From: a virus
Direction: 5' to 3' (one strand)
DNA: 60,895 nucleotides
Virus record (IMG/VR): IMGVR_UViG_3300049432_000039
Location: 1 to 60,895 of that record
A model generated the notes under the pieces. The model searched no databases. It worked only from the letters and a program-made list of their open reading frames with translations, and had not been told where the DNA came from. The translations under genes and the position numbers were made by a program. Below are positions 20,672 to 29,546 of the stretch, in pieces; within the stretch, counting starts at the first letter, position 1, and each line of letters opens with the position of its first letter.

Positions 20672-20904
20672 TCGACCTGGACCGCACACCACTGACCGAC
20701 TCGGAGACTCTGGTCGAACGAGCGAACCACGTCGCGATGGCCGTGCAGGCGTTACGCGAACGATCCGTCTGGGACGACATTGGCGACACCGGCCGCCGGG
20801 TGCTGGCAAAGAGATTGTTGTTCGCTCGCTTCCGCTGTGCAGATCGCATCGCTATGGAGCGGCAGGCCAACGCAGCACGGACCGGACGTTGGTGGCCCCG
20901 CTAA
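20668..20904 (+). CDS. small helical protein
   Basis: A 78-aa basic helical protein, ATGA start. No motif recognised. Confidence 0.55.
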   Translation: MIDLDRTPLTDSETLVERANHVAMAVQALRERSVWDDIGDTGRRVLAKRLLFARFRCADRIAMERQANAARTGRWWPR

Positions 20905-21113
20905 TGAGAACCATTGAAGAGTTGGTGTTCATTCGTGACCGTGTCCTCACCTGGATGGCCGAGAACCCGCCTCCACTCGGCTCCCTGCTCGGTGAGCCGG
21001 CACCACGGCTGTCGAAGCCCTGCAAGTGGGGGCACACCGAAGGACGACGGGCCGATTCCCACTGCATAGGCTGTGATGTGGACCGGAAGCGGAGGCAGCG
21101 CAATGGCCTGTAG
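20904..21113 (+). CDS. small zinc-motif protein
   Basis: A 69-aa protein. The end, CKWGHTEGRRADSHCIGCDV, is a CCCC-type knuckle that recurs in phage small proteins, with a basic C-terminus. TAATG overlap. Confidence 0.6.
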   Translation: MRTIEELVFIRDRVLTWMAENPPPLGSLLGEPAPRLSKPCKWGHTEGRRADSHCIGCDVDRKRRQRNGL

Positions 21114-21579
21114 TCACAGCGAAGACTGCGACGGTCGTTCGGCCACGTGCTCGGTCGTCCCCACTGGTGTGCCCATCAGGACGCGGGCCATCGTCGGGCC
21201 AGTCCTCACGATGCCCTGCAGCAACGACGACTGCCCCGGACTTGACGTGATCGAAGAGGACACCAGCCTTCAGCAAGTGCTGGCGGTTTACGAGAGGCGC
21301 CGCGTACGGATCACGATTGAACTGCACGAGGTCACGAAGGCAGCACTCGCCTCGCACTTCGAGCACTGCTCGTATCTCTGCACGACCAACCACATCAAAT
21401 GCCTGATTGGCCGGCGTCTCGTCACCATCGAAGAAACCGCCTGGTTTGCGGCGCGGATAGAAATATCCGGGACGAACGGGTCAACGGTGACCGACCCCCA
21501 ACCCGTTCCGCATGAGCCGTGCTGCACGAACGCGCGCGCCCCCGTGCCGCTGGTCGCGGATGGGGATGGTGAGCGGTGA
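21103..21579 (+). CDS. Cys-rich hypothetical protein
   Basis: A 158-aa protein. Repeated Cys/His groups (CSHSEDC, CSNDDCPG, CSYLCTTNHIKC) indicate zinc binding. A central helix (DTSLQQVLAVYERRRV) follows. ATG 21103 is in an 11-base overlap with the previous gene and has GGAGG upstream. Confidence 0.55.
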   Translation: MACSHSEDCDGRSATCSVVPTGVPIRTRAIVGPVLTMPCSNDDCPGLDVIEEDTSLQQVLAVYERRRVRITIELHEVTKAALASHFEHCSYLCTTNHIKCLIGRRLVTIEETAWFAARIEISGTNGSTVTDPQPVPHEPCCTNARAPVPLVADGDGER

Positions 21580-22070
21580 GTATCTACGCCACGCTGTTCA
21601 ACATCCAGGTTAAAGACGAGGATCACGGCGGATCGTGGGAAGACGCATGGATCGAGGTCTGGGGTCAGGGTGTCCCGAACCACATCAACGAAGAGAATGG
21701 CTACGGCGGCCCCGCGTGGGACGAGTGGCTGCCGGCGTTCGTCCACAAGCCTGACTGCAAGCGCTCGGAGTACGTCTACTTCATCAAGCCGGATCCTGAG
21801 CACGCCATGTTCTCGCAGCCATGTGAGTGCGACGATCCGGAGGCCCGTCGCCGGACCCAGATCACGTGCGACTGCGGCATGCGCGCGGTGTTCATCTGCG
21901 ACGACCTGACCAAGAAGGCCACCGAGCGCAACGGTCAGGAGTACGTCAACCCGGTGCTCGTGCTCACGGGGGCGGAGTATGACGCGCTGTCGTTCCCGGA
22001 CCTGTTGGAGCGCATCGAGTCGTCGGTAGCCGAACGGCGAGACCGCCCCGCGTGGTGGAGGAGACGGTGA
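21576..22070 (+). CDS. hypothetical protein
   Basis: A 164-aa acidic, Trp-rich protein with CECDDPEARRRTQITCDC near the middle. GTGA start. No family recognised. Confidence 0.6.
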   Translation: MSIYATLFNIQVKDEDHGGSWEDAWIEVWGQGVPNHINEENGYGGPAWDEWLPAFVHKPDCKRSEYVYFIKPDPEHAMFSQPCECDDPEARRRTQITCDCGMRAVFICDDLTKKATERNGQEYVNPVLVLTGAEYDALSFPDLLERIESSVAERRDRPAWWRRR

Positions 22071-22225
22071 AGGCGCGAGGACACAGTGCGGTTCCACTCG
22101 GCAAGCGGCGAACGTCCCACTGGACCGTCTGCAACCGATGCGGACTGCTTCGATTGAGGAACAAGGCCAGCGAGCGCGAATGGCAGCAAGGCTGCGCCGC
22201 CGATCGAGACCGGAGCCGCCCATGA
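22067..22225 (+). CDS. small zinc-knuckle protein
   Basis: A 52-aa basic protein with VCNRCGLLRLRN and a later Cys. GTGA overlap. Last gene before the antisense HTH gene. Confidence 0.55.
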   Translation: MKARGHSAVPLGKRRTSHWTVCNRCGLLRLRNKASEREWQQGCAADRDRSRP

Positions 22226-22263
22226 CCGCGCAGACCAGCCAGCACGGCCGAGGGGGCGCGGGG

Positions 22264-22440
22264 TCAGGTCTTTCGAGGTCGGCCTCGGTCTCGCGGGATC
22301 GCCTTGAAACGCTCGAAGTCCTCGCGCTTGATGCGCCAGTCGCGGCCGAACTTCTGAGCCGGCAGCCGGCCAGCTTGAATCTGCCGCCATACCACGGTCT
22401 TCGAGACGCCCATCTCGGCAGCAGCTTCGTCGGTCCTCAT
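22264..22440 (-). CDS. excisionase-like winged-helix protein
   Basis: A 58-aa MerR/HTH_17 protein: MRTDEAAAEMGVSKTVVWRQ then DWRIKREDFERF and a basic tail. It is the only leftward gene within the early operon, divergent from a strong promoter with three 16-bp-spaced repeats. It could be the excisionase or a repressor of that promoter. ATG 22440 has GGAGG 5 bases upstream. Confidence 0.75.
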   Translation of the reverse strand: MRTDEAAAEMGVSKTVVWRQIQAGRLPAQKFGRDWRIKREDFERFKAIPRDRGRPRKT

Positions 22441-22490
22441 CCATTCCTCCGGCATTCGGCCAGTGTAGTCAATCGTAGTGTACGACAAAA

Positions 22491-22530
22491 GTTATTCTTG
22501 GTTGACGTTACTGGTGAAAAACGTTATTAT
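22491..22530 (+). promoter_or_regulatory. promoter with 16-bp-periodic repeats
   Basis: TTGACG (22502-22507), 17-base spacer, TATTAT (22525-22530). GTTATT at 22491, GTTACT at 22507 and GTTATT at 22523 recur every 16 bases through the promoter, suggesting cooperative binding of a small HTH protein. Confidence 0.75.
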
Positions 22531-22577
22531 TCACTAGGTGTTGTCATAGAAGACGACGCCGAGGAGGTGAGAGTTCC

Positions 22578-22871
22578 ATGCCCGACCCACCGATCTCTGA
22601 ACGCGGCGTTTGGATCGCCTGGATGGACCGTGGGTACTGGTTGCGTGAGGAGGATGAGCGAATCCTGCTCTACAACGCGAACGGACGAAAGAACCCCAGC
22701 TTCCAGTTGTGCGGCATCGGGACTACGCCGACCTGCGACTTTGCCGCGTTCTCGCTCCGCACCGGCAAACGGATGCCGGGCGTCTTTCATCGCTACATGG
22801 TGCAGCAGAAAGGACCGCATCGATTCCCGAAAGTGCCGCGCTGGTACTCACCTGCCAGCTACCGAGACTGA
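22578..22871 (+). CDS. hypothetical protein
   Basis: A 97-aa Arg- and aromatic-rich protein with a very strong GAGGAGGTGA site. It is first gene after the promoter at 22502. Function unknown. Confidence 0.65.
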   Translation: MPDPPISERGVWIAWMDRGYWLREEDERILLYNANGRKNPSFQLCGIGTTPTCDFAAFSLRTGKRMPGVFHRYMVQQKGPHRFPKVPRWYSPASYRD

Positions 22872-22931
22872 TTCGTAACGCCTGGGCTACCGCCCTTTCA
22901 TCTGGCCTGACCTGGCCTGGAGTGACCTGAG

Positions 22932-23561
22932 ATGTTTGCACCTGTCACGAACATGACTGGCTTTATGCCCGACGAGGGCAAGTACACCGCCGAGTGCCTG
23001 CGGATCGAAGAGGCGCCCGACAACGGCTTCGGCGTTGGCGTCCGCTGGGTGCTCGCGTTGTACGAGGGGAACGAGCGCATCCTCCAGGGAGACGGCACTC
23101 CTATGGAGTTCTGGCAGACCACGTCAACCAATATGGGGCCGAAGGCCCGTGCTCGCGCCTACGTCGAGGCGTTCCTCGGGCGCCCACTTGACGAGGGCGA
23201 ACGGATCAACCCGAACGACATCCCCGGCAAGCGGCTGACCGGCATGGTCATCCACGAGGACTCCACCACGAAGGTGGGGCAGAAGGTCGCGAAGCTGGTC
23301 AGTGTCAAGCCACTGACCAATGGCGCCGCGAAGGTGGTCCCGCCACAGCGTCCTACCGCCTCCTCGGTCTCGGCTGACGCATCTGATGCGGATATCGACC
23401 GGGCCACCGTCGTCCTGTCCGTCGAGAAAAAGATCCGACAGGCCGAGCTGCTCGGTACCGCCAAGCATCTGGACTGGCTGGCGATGGACCTCACGTCGAT
23501 GGACGTGGGCGAATTGCAGGCGATCAAGGCCGCCGTGCAGCAGGACATCGACGCGGACTAG
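22932..23561 (+). CDS. probable ssDNA-binding/annealing protein
   Basis: A 209-aa protein. The N-terminal 130 residues are beta-rich (GKYTAECLRIEEAPDNGFGV, then GKRLTGMVIHEDSTT), as expected for an OB-type phage SSB. The rest is linker plus helices. It is the first of the replication genes. The assignment rests on position and general fold pattern, not on a diagnostic motif. Confidence 0.45.
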   Translation: MFAPVTNMTGFMPDEGKYTAECLRIEEAPDNGFGVGVRWVLALYEGNERILQGDGTPMEFWQTTSTNMGPKARARAYVEAFLGRPLDEGERINPNDIPGKRLTGMVIHEDSTTKVGQKVAKLVSVKPLTNGAAKVVPPQRPTASSVSADASDADIDRATVVLSVEKKIRQAELLGTAKHLDWLAMDLTSMDVGELQAIKAAVQQDIDAD

Positions 23562-23645
23562 CCGCGCCACTCTCCCCGTCCCGTCAAGCGGACACCGAGC
23601 GGCAGCGGCTCGGCGGGGAGCCAGAAATCGGGCAAGGAGGCGCGG

Positions 23646-24365
23646 GTGACGGTCCAGTTTGAACCAGCCTGGAACGATGATGGGCGAAGCTATACGCCCT
23701 ATTACGGACGGCCAGCCGAGCCCGTAGTGCCTCGGCGCTACGACACCGAGATCGACGCACGGGCGGAGCTCGAGACCTACCTTGCCCCGTACTTTGACCT
23801 GTACTCAGAAGTTCGGCTACTGGAAACCGGGCAGCCGTTCCAGTTCATCGACTACGTGGCCGTCTTCAAGGACGCCGATGCCCAATCGTCCCTACGCCTG
23901 ATCGGCATTGAGGCCAAGAGCGGATTCGATGAAGTCAAGGACGGCTGCGCTGTCATCAAACAGTGCATGCGATACCGCAAGGCGAAGATCTCCGACTCGC
24001 GCCTGACCCAATTCCTGGGTGACCGTATCCCGTACATCGCGGTCTGGCCCCGTATCGATTTTCAGAAAGACACGAGTTGGTGCGACAGTCGCCCGAACGG
24101 CGAGATCGTCCGCGCTGACTATCTCGGGGCTCGGCGCGGGGAGCAGCGAGCGCTGGAGCTCCTTGCGCAGCATTGGAACATCGGATTTATCCAGATTCGC
24201 CCGTGGTGGTCCCAGGTTCATGAGGAGTGGCACCCGAGCGTTACCCTGATGAACGGGCAGCAACAGGTCTGGACATCGCGGTACATCCAACAGATCGCTG
24301 AGGGCTTTCGTGGCGGCTTGAAGCTGGCGACCGACCCGAATCGCGGGCTCAGGTTTCTCGATTGA
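23646..24365 (+). CDS. PD-(D/E)XK nuclease
   Basis: A 239-aa protein. FIDYVAVF (Asp69) and LIGIEAKSGF (Glu89, Lys91) give the D...ExK active site, with Glu55 in the preceding helix. It resembles VRR-like or resolvase-like nucleases that act in phage recombination or replication. GTG start with AGGAGG; it runs directly into the primase-helicase gene. Confidence 0.72.
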   Translation: MTVQFEPAWNDDGRSYTPYYGRPAEPVVPRRYDTEIDARAELETYLAPYFDLYSEVRLLETGQPFQFIDYVAVFKDADAQSSLRLIGIEAKSGFDEVKDGCAVIKQCMRYRKAKISDSRLTQFLGDRIPYIAVWPRIDFQKDTSWCDSRPNGEIVRADYLGARRGEQRALELLAQHWNIGFIQIRPWWSQVHEEWHPSVTLMNGQQQVWTSRYIQQIAEGFRGGLKLATDPNRGLRFLD

Positions 24366-26344
24366 TGGCAACCGATCCCGTGAAGGACGAGCAGGAACGG
24401 TTCCTTGACGCCATATTCGGCCGCGAGTCCGGGTATCTGTTCATCAGTACGAAGGATCGTACGAAGGACGGCGGCTGGTCCGACCATGGCTTCGTGTACC
24501 CGCTCCAGATGGGCGACATCCTGACGTTCGCCAATCAACAGGACGCCCTCGGACTTGACGTGTACGTCGCCGCGCAGCTCTACAAAGAGCCGAACCGGCG
24601 CCTTGCGAAGAACGTCAAGACGTGCCCGTCCGCGTGGTCGGACCTGGACACGGCCTGCCCCTGGGGGATCAATCCCGAACCGACCGTAGTCCTCGAGACC
24701 TCACCCGGCCGCTGGCACGGCTTCTGGCGTACGCCCACGACGATGGAGCCGTCTCGAGCCGAGGAGATGTCCCGTCAGATTGCCTATGCCCACCATCGCG
24801 CCGGCGCCGATCTCGGCGGATGGGATCTGACCCAGATGCTCCGAATCCCCGGCACCCACAACCACAAGTACGAAGACGCCCCCGTCGTCCTGCTGAAGCG
24901 CTGCGATCCCAATCCTCTCCCGTGGGATGCATTCAAGGCGCTCCCCCCCGCTCCCAAGCGGGCAGACGGTTCCCGTACAGCAGCAGACGACGAGGGCGCT
25001 TCCCCGATCCCGCTCCAGGGATTCGACCTCGAGCACTGGATAAAGGAGGACGTATCGGACCGTTCAGCCTGGGCCATGCGTATGGTCTCCATCCTCAAGG
25101 AACACGGGCTCTCTGATCGACTCGTAGAGGTCGCCCTCGCCAACCACCCGATCTACCTTGCTAAGGCCCGGGAAAAGTGGGGGAACAAAGAGAGCCTGAT
25201 CTACGACGATATCCGCCGCTGCATCCAACACTGGCGGGATCACCCAGATCCGATCCTGGACATGAGCGCGCTTCGGCCCCCAGCCAGCGAGGCTGCGAAG
25301 ACGCCCACCGTGGCCGCGAGCACAGGCGAGATCCGGTACCCAATCCAAACGCTCGCCCAACTCGCCGCGATGGAACAGGAAGAGATCAAACACGTAGTGG
25401 ACGGCATCCTCTGGGGTCGCCGTACGCATTGGGTGTTCTCGGACCCGAACTCTGGCAAGACGCTATTCCTGCTGGCCGTCCTCATGCACGTGGCCGCTGG
25501 CCGCGACTTCCTGGGCCGACCCGTGGAACAGGCAGCCGTCCTCCTCATTGAAGAGGACTCACCGTTCAGCGTCATTGCCGAATACGTCGAGATGCTGGCC
25601 GACATTTACGACTTCGACCTCGAGACGATCCCGTTCTATGTGAACAAGACTCAGGGACTTCGGATCGTGAATGCTGAGGCCAGGCAGGCTGTCATCGACG
25701 CAATCAACTCGTGCCCTCAACGGCCCGGAGTGATCCTCCTTGATGCCTGCGAGCGGCTCGTACCGTCTGACAGATTCAACACGAAAGAACTGGACGAGCT
25801 GACGCTCCTGCTTCAGTGGATGTTGAACGAACACATGACGCCGATTGTGATCGATCACACGAACCGAGCGAAGGCAGAGAAAGGCAAGGAGGCCGACTAC
25901 AAAGCGAACCCGATGGAGCGTCTATTCGGTGCTCGAGCGAAGTCAGCTATCACGGACGTGATGATGTACTTCGACGGGTTCCTAAAGGCCGGGCCTGTTC
26001 AGGTCATCTTTGCCAAGTTCAGAGGGCAACTCCCGACTGGATTTACGATGACCTTTGACGCATCTGAAGGGTTCCATCTAACGGATAAGCCAGCCGCCGC
26101 CATTGGAGAGTCGGAGCAGCGTGTCATGCGATTCCTGAACAGCGCTGAGCGAGCCTGGTACTCCCCCGCCGACGTAGCCACCTTCGTCAACGAAGGACGA
26201 CGCGGAAAGGAAAGGGAGTTGCATGACCGCACGATTCGCCGCGCTTTGGCCGCATTGACAGAGCGGCGCTGGCTCCTGGTTCAGGGCTCAACGCAGGCCC
26301 GTGAGTACCGACTGAACCCCGCAACGCCCGGGTTATTCCAATGA
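24365..26344 (+). CDS. replicative primase-helicase
   Basis: A 659-aa protein. Residues 1 to about 200 resemble RepB/Prim-Pol-type primases (WSDLDTACPWG, ETSPGRWHGFW). Residues of about 320-560 are a RecA-like RepA helicase: Walker A SDPNSGKTLF, Walker B GVILLDACERL. The C-terminus is a winged helix (EQRVMRFLNSAERAWYS). It should initiate and drive phage replication. The iteron array begins 35 bases after it, a typical Rep-origin arrangement. Confidence 0.82.
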   Translation: MATDPVKDEQERFLDAIFGRESGYLFISTKDRTKDGGWSDHGFVYPLQMGDILTFANQQDALGLDVYVAAQLYKEPNRRLAKNVKTCPSAWSDLDTACPWGINPEPTVVLETSPGRWHGFWRTPTTMEPSRAEEMSRQIAYAHHRAGADLGGWDLTQMLRIPGTHNHKYEDAPVVLLKRCDPNPLPWDAFKALPPAPKRADGSRTAADDEGASPIPLQGFDLEHWIKEDVSDRSAWAMRMVSILKEHGLSDRLVEVALANHPIYLAKAREKWGNKESLIYDDIRRCIQHWRDHPDPILDMSALRPPASEAAKTPTVAASTGEIRYPIQTLAQLAAMEQEEIKHVVDGILWGRRTHWVFSDPNSGKTLFLLAVLMHVAAGRDFLGRPVEQAAVLLIEEDSPFSVIAEYVEMLADIYDFDLETIPFYVNKTQGLRIVNAEARQAVIDAINSCPQRPGVILLDACERLVPSDRFNTKELDELTLLLQWMLNEHMTPIVIDHTNRAKAEKGKEADYKANPMERLFGARAKSAITDVMMYFDGFLKAGPVQVIFAKFRGQLPTGFTMTFDASEGFHLTDKPAAAIGESEQRVMRFLNSAERAWYSPADVATFVNEGRRGKERELHDRTIRRALAALTERRWLLVQGSTQAREYRLNPATPGLFQ

Positions 26345-26601
26345 AGGGACGCATGAAACAGGGTTTTACGGCTCTAGCTTCGGACATGGCTTCGGACAAA
26401 TGGCCCCTTTACGGACAAACGCCAAAAATCTTCGGACATGGCTTCGGACATCCGAGTTTTGAGATTCCGAGTCACTTCGGACATCTTCGGACATGGCTTC
26501 GGACAAATGAGCCAGCTTCGGACACCATCCTCCCCCTAAAGGGGGAGGGAGGATGGTCTGTCCGAAGCTCTAGCGGGTCAGCGCATGAGGGCGCTCTATG
26601 A
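26341..26601 (+). CDS. open frame through the iteron array
   Basis: An 86-codon frame that starts in an ATGA overlap with the helicase stop and ends in an ATGA overlap with the nuclease start, so it may be translated. Its composition is dictated by DNA repeats that occur in all three frames, so a protein function is doubtful. Confidence 0.3.
   Translation: MKGRMKQGFTALASDMASDKWPLYGQTPKIFGHGFGHPSFEIPSHFGHLRTWLRTNEPASDTILPLKGEGGWSVRSSSGSAHEGAL
26379..26569. repeat. iteron array and long hairpin, probable origin
   Basis: TTCGGACA occurs eight times on the plus strand (26379, 26391, 26431, 26443, 26476, 26486, 26498, 26517), with TACGGACA at 26410 and one inverted copy at 26559. Copies fall in all three reading frames, so DNA is selected, not protein. 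The last copies flank CCATCCTCC/GGAGGATGG, forming a stem of over 20 bp (26514-26569). Location right after the primase-helicase fits a replication origin. Confidence 0.75.
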
Positions 26602-27341
26602 CTGGCTTCCGCCCTCGCCACCTCTCCGTGTCTTCCGTGGAGCTGTACGCCCGTTGTGCTGCGCAGTGGAAACGGCGCTACGTAAACGGCGTGATCGATC
26701 CCCCGAACCGGGCGATGGCCTGGGGCTCGGCGTTCCACTCGGCGCTCGAGGCCGGGCACAACGGCGACGATGCCGCCGTGGCCTGGCTCCATGCGTGGAA
26801 TGTTGGGCGCGACAAACTAGCGTTGCAGGGGTTGTCGTTCGGGCCAGGGAAGCCGCACGGCCTGGAGCTCCTTGACGAGTACGCGGAGCGGGGTCTCGAC
26901 GTGGAGTGCCCTGCCGAAGTGAAGTTCGTATTGCCGTTCCCGAGCGGCAATATCCCGGTCCCGTTGCTCGGCTATGTGGATGCGTTCGCGCCCAACGATA
27001 CCCGCGAGTACAAGACTTCGGCGGGCGGATGGTGGAGCCAGTTGCGCGCCGATATGTCCCACCAGGCTCAGGTCTATAGCTGGGTCAGGCAACGCATGCT
27101 GAACCACCGAAAGCCTGTCAGGATCGTGGTGTTCGGCACTCGGGCGGTAACGATTGATGAGTACATCGTAGAGACATCTCCGGATGGGATGCGCTTGTTT
27201 GAACGCCTTGCCGAAGGCGTTTGGGACGGCATCGTCAACGAACGCTTTGACGGCTGTGGCGACTGTTTCGTGTGCAAGCCGGGCAGCAAGAAGCGCGCGT
27301 CAAACGAGGCCAGTTTCGATTGGGGGGAAGCAGCATCATGA
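26598..27341 (+). CDS. RecB/Cas4-family exonuclease
   Basis: A 247-aa PD-(D/E)XK nuclease: SVSSVELYARCAAQWKRRYV, AMAWGSAFHSALE, LLGYVDAF (Asp), REYKTS (ExK-type Lys) and QAQVYSWV. A C-terminal CGDCFVC cluster, with the upstream Cys, suggests an Fe-S site as in Cas4 and AddB. Likely used in recombination-dependent replication. Confidence 0.8.
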   Translation: MTGFRPRHLSVSSVELYARCAAQWKRRYVNGVIDPPNRAMAWGSAFHSALEAGHNGDDAAVAWLHAWNVGRDKLALQGLSFGPGKPHGLELLDEYAERGLDVECPAEVKFVLPFPSGNIPVPLLGYVDAFAPNDTREYKTSAGGWWSQLRADMSHQAQVYSWVRQRMLNHRKPVRIVVFGTRAVTIDEYIVETSPDGMRLFERLAEGVWDGIVNERFDGCGDCFVCKPGSKKRASNEASFDWGEAAS

Positions 27342-27847
27342 CCACCGCGACCGCACCAGCCATCCACGTCCGCGTACCGCTGGAGGAACAGTTCGGGGGA
27401 GCCGACTTCATGCCGGCCCCTGAGCTGACGGCGCTCTACGAGCAGCTCATCACCGACTACCCCGAGACCCACGGCCATCTTCACTGGGTTGAGGTCAAGT
27501 TGGCCTGGAAACGCAAGGGTGGCAAGAAGAACGGGCAGAACAACCTCGCCTTCTGCCAGAAGCTGAGTGGCGCGGCGAAGTACTACGCCGATGCCGACTT
27601 CCTGATCTGGCTTGCTGCCGATGAAGTCCTGGCGCGAGAGATGACGGATCGGGAGATCCGAGCTTGCGTCTCGCATGAGATGCGGCACGTGGGTTGGGAC
27701 GTGGACGAAGAGGGCAACGGCAAGGCCGTCATCCTCGGTCACGATGTCGAGCTGTTCTTCTCTGAGGTCCGAGAGATCGGCGGATGGAACGAGATGCTCC
27801 GCGAGGCCGCCAGCGCTTTCGAGCAAGCTCCGCTGTTCGGAGAGTGA
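27338..27847 (+). CDS. putative phage metallopeptidase
   Basis: A 169-aa protein with ACVSHEMRHVGWD, a HExxH zinc site, in the context of the phage metallopeptidase family. The substrate is unknown. Such proteins appear beside recombination genes in many actinophages. ATGA overlap. Confidence 0.75.
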   Translation: MTTATAPAIHVRVPLEEQFGGADFMPAPELTALYEQLITDYPETHGHLHWVEVKLAWKRKGGKKNGQNNLAFCQKLSGAAKYYADADFLIWLAADEVLAREMTDREIRACVSHEMRHVGWDVDEEGNGKAVILGHDVELFFSEVREIGGWNEMLREAASAFEQAPLFGE

Positions 27848-27851
27848 CCGC

Positions 27852-27986
27852 ATGAACACCACCGAAACGCCATGCCGCTGCACGTCCACCGACCGCGAAG
27901 ACGATTCGTCGGACTGTCCGCGTCACGCGATTGATGAGCCGCTGATCCTTTCGCTTGCCTGTTTTTGGGACGGACCAGACGCATGA
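27852..27986 (+). CDS. small Cys/His peptide
   Basis: A 44-aa acidic peptide with CRCTSTDRE and DCPRH, a possible zinc site. Support is position and composition. Confidence 0.45.
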   Translation: MNTTETPCRCTSTDREDDSSDCPRHAIDEPLILSLACFWDGPDA

Positions 27987-28032
27987 CCGGCCAGCATGCA
28001 CCGCCAGGGTGTCTGGGAGATGGGAGAGGGTG

Positions 28033-28263
28033 ATGACACGAGAGGACGCCATCAAGGCACTGAGGCCGTGCGGCGCAGGTCATTGGCATACCGGGGCGAC
28101 GTGTGATTCGTGTTGGGTCAACGAGCACCGCTGCCCGCCCACGATGGTTGCGCTTGTGCCGAAGACCATAGCTGCGCTCAAGCGAGCTACGGAAATCGGG
28201 AAAGAAGCCGAGAAGATGCTCACCGAGATTAGGCAACTTGGCCTTGAGGCCAAAGCCCGATGA
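28033..28263 (+). CDS. small protein with Cys cluster and helix
   Basis: A 76-aa protein: CGAGHWHTGATCDSC and HRC (zinc), then a long helix. GGGAGAGGG precedes the ATG. Confidence 0.6.
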   Translation: MTREDAIKALRPCGAGHWHTGATCDSCWVNEHRCPPTMVALVPKTIAALKRATEIGKEAEKMLTEIRQLGLEAKAR

Positions 28264-28577
28264 CCGCCGACAGCTCTGCCAGGTCCGGCGGGGCGGGGGT
28301 GTGGGAGCCGTGGACCTTCGCGCCGGGGAATCACGTCGAGGTCCGCATCAGCACCGAATGCCCGCGCACAGGAGCCGGCCACTGGCTCGAAGAGAGCGGA
28401 GCTACGGGGTACGTCATGGCAGCCACACCGAGCGATGACCGTCACCCTTATTGGGTGTCCTACGACTCGCCGGTAGCAGTGCCAGAGTGTCTGGACGGTA
28501 TGCGGTGGGGATTCTACGCGGGGATCGAACTCTCCCCGCTCACCCAGGCCGCCGCCACGGACGAGGGGAGCCGCTGA
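28260..28577 (+). CDS. hypothetical protein
   Basis: A 105-aa, beta-rich, Trp-containing protein. ATGA start, TGATG end. No motif recognised. Confidence 0.55.
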   Translation: MTADSSARSGGAGVWEPWTFAPGNHVEVRISTECPRTGAGHWLEESGATGYVMAATPSDDRHPYWVSYDSPVAVPECLDGMRWGFYAGIELSPLTQAAATDEGSR

Positions 28578-28801
28578 TGTGCGTGCTTGACGGGGTGATG
28601 ATGCTGGTGCTCCTAGGCTCGGCCGGCGCTATGGCGGTGTTCGGGACGCTGATGTTCGTCTTGGCCCAACAGACCCGGCGCAAGATCGACCGCCTGATCC
28701 ACGAGGACAAGGGCCGGCATGCACAGTTCTGGAAAGACCTCCGTGCTTCGATGGACGATGGGGCCATTGCCGCCGCCGAGCGCCCTGGGAGCGAGTCATG
28801 A
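28577..28801 (+). CDS. single-pass membrane protein
   Basis: A 74-aa protein. It has an N-terminal hydrophobic helix (GVMMLVLLGSAGAMAVFG) and a charged cytoplasmic helix. TGATG start. Confidence 0.55.
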   Translation: MCVLDGVMMLVLLGSAGAMAVFGTLMFVLAQQTRRKIDRLIHEDKGRHAQFWKDLRASMDDGAIAAAERPGSES

Positions 28802-28980
28802 GGGGCGTCACGTGGTCCCACGTCACGGTCATCCTCGCCGGCTGGTATCTCGTTCAGTCGTACTCCCGCTATCCCGATCACACCGGCGTCAACCTGTTGG
28901 CGATGGGCATCGTCACGCTCGGCGTTGCGATGGTCGGATTCGCCTGCTACGCCATTGGCTACGAGCGGGGAAGCCGCTGA
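28798..28980 (+). CDS. two-segment membrane protein
   Basis: A 60-aa protein. It has two short hydrophobic helices and a charged end, YERGSR. ATGA start. Role unknown. Confidence 0.55.
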   Translation: MRGVTWSHVTVILAGWYLVQSYSRYPDHTGVNLLAMGIVTLGVAMVGFACYAIGYERGSR

Positions 28981-29543
28981 TGGCGGCCGCGCGGACGGGG
29001 CGAGGGAGTCAGACATCCACCCCAGTGGCTATCGTTGAATCTAAACCGATTCAGCAGGGTCAAATTTTGATCCTAGACGGGTTCCCATCGCCGTACATGG
29101 TGGCCCGACTCGGCCCGAACAGCGGAACGATCAACCGCTACGGGCTAGGACGGCTGCGCAAAGACGTGCAGGGCTTCGTCAAGGTCGCCGTGGATCGGCA
29201 GGGTATCCGTCCGGTGGCCCCGCCGGTTCGCCTGATTCTGCGCTACGTGTTCCCTGACGCGCGGCACAGGGACTCGGACAACTTCGCGGTGATCGGCAAG
29301 CCGGTGGTGGATGGGCTCGTCAGGGCGGGAATCCTGGAGGGCGACAACGCGGCGCGATTGATAGCGACGGTGGAGTTCGTGAAGCGGCCGAAGCAGCGCC
29401 GCCTCGAAGTCGTGCTCAATCCTGTCGACCAAAACGGCCATTCTGCCCCGGTTTCGGCGGCGCTGCCTTCGAGTCAGGGGCACCCGGAACCTGTCGACGC
29501 CACCGCGCACCAGCGACCCGCCAGGCGCGGGCGGGAGGAGTAG
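28980..29543 (+). CDS. rusA: RusA-family Holliday junction resolvase
   Basis: A 187-aa protein. RHRDSDNFAVIGKPVVDG and LEGDN match the RusA pattern (acidic pairs and DxDN then K near the active site). It would cleave four-way junctions during recombination and before packaging. The last 50 residues are disordered. Usual RusA length is about 120-140 aa. Confidence 0.75.
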   Translation: MAAARTGRGSQTSTPVAIVESKPIQQGQILILDGFPSPYMVARLGPNSGTINRYGLGRLRKDVQGFVKVAVDRQGIRPVAPPVRLILRYVFPDARHRDSDNFAVIGKPVVDGLVRAGILEGDNAARLIATVEFVKRPKQRRLEVVLNPVDQNGHSAPVSAALPSSQGHPEPVDATAHQRPARRGREE

Positions 29544-29546
29544 GGG

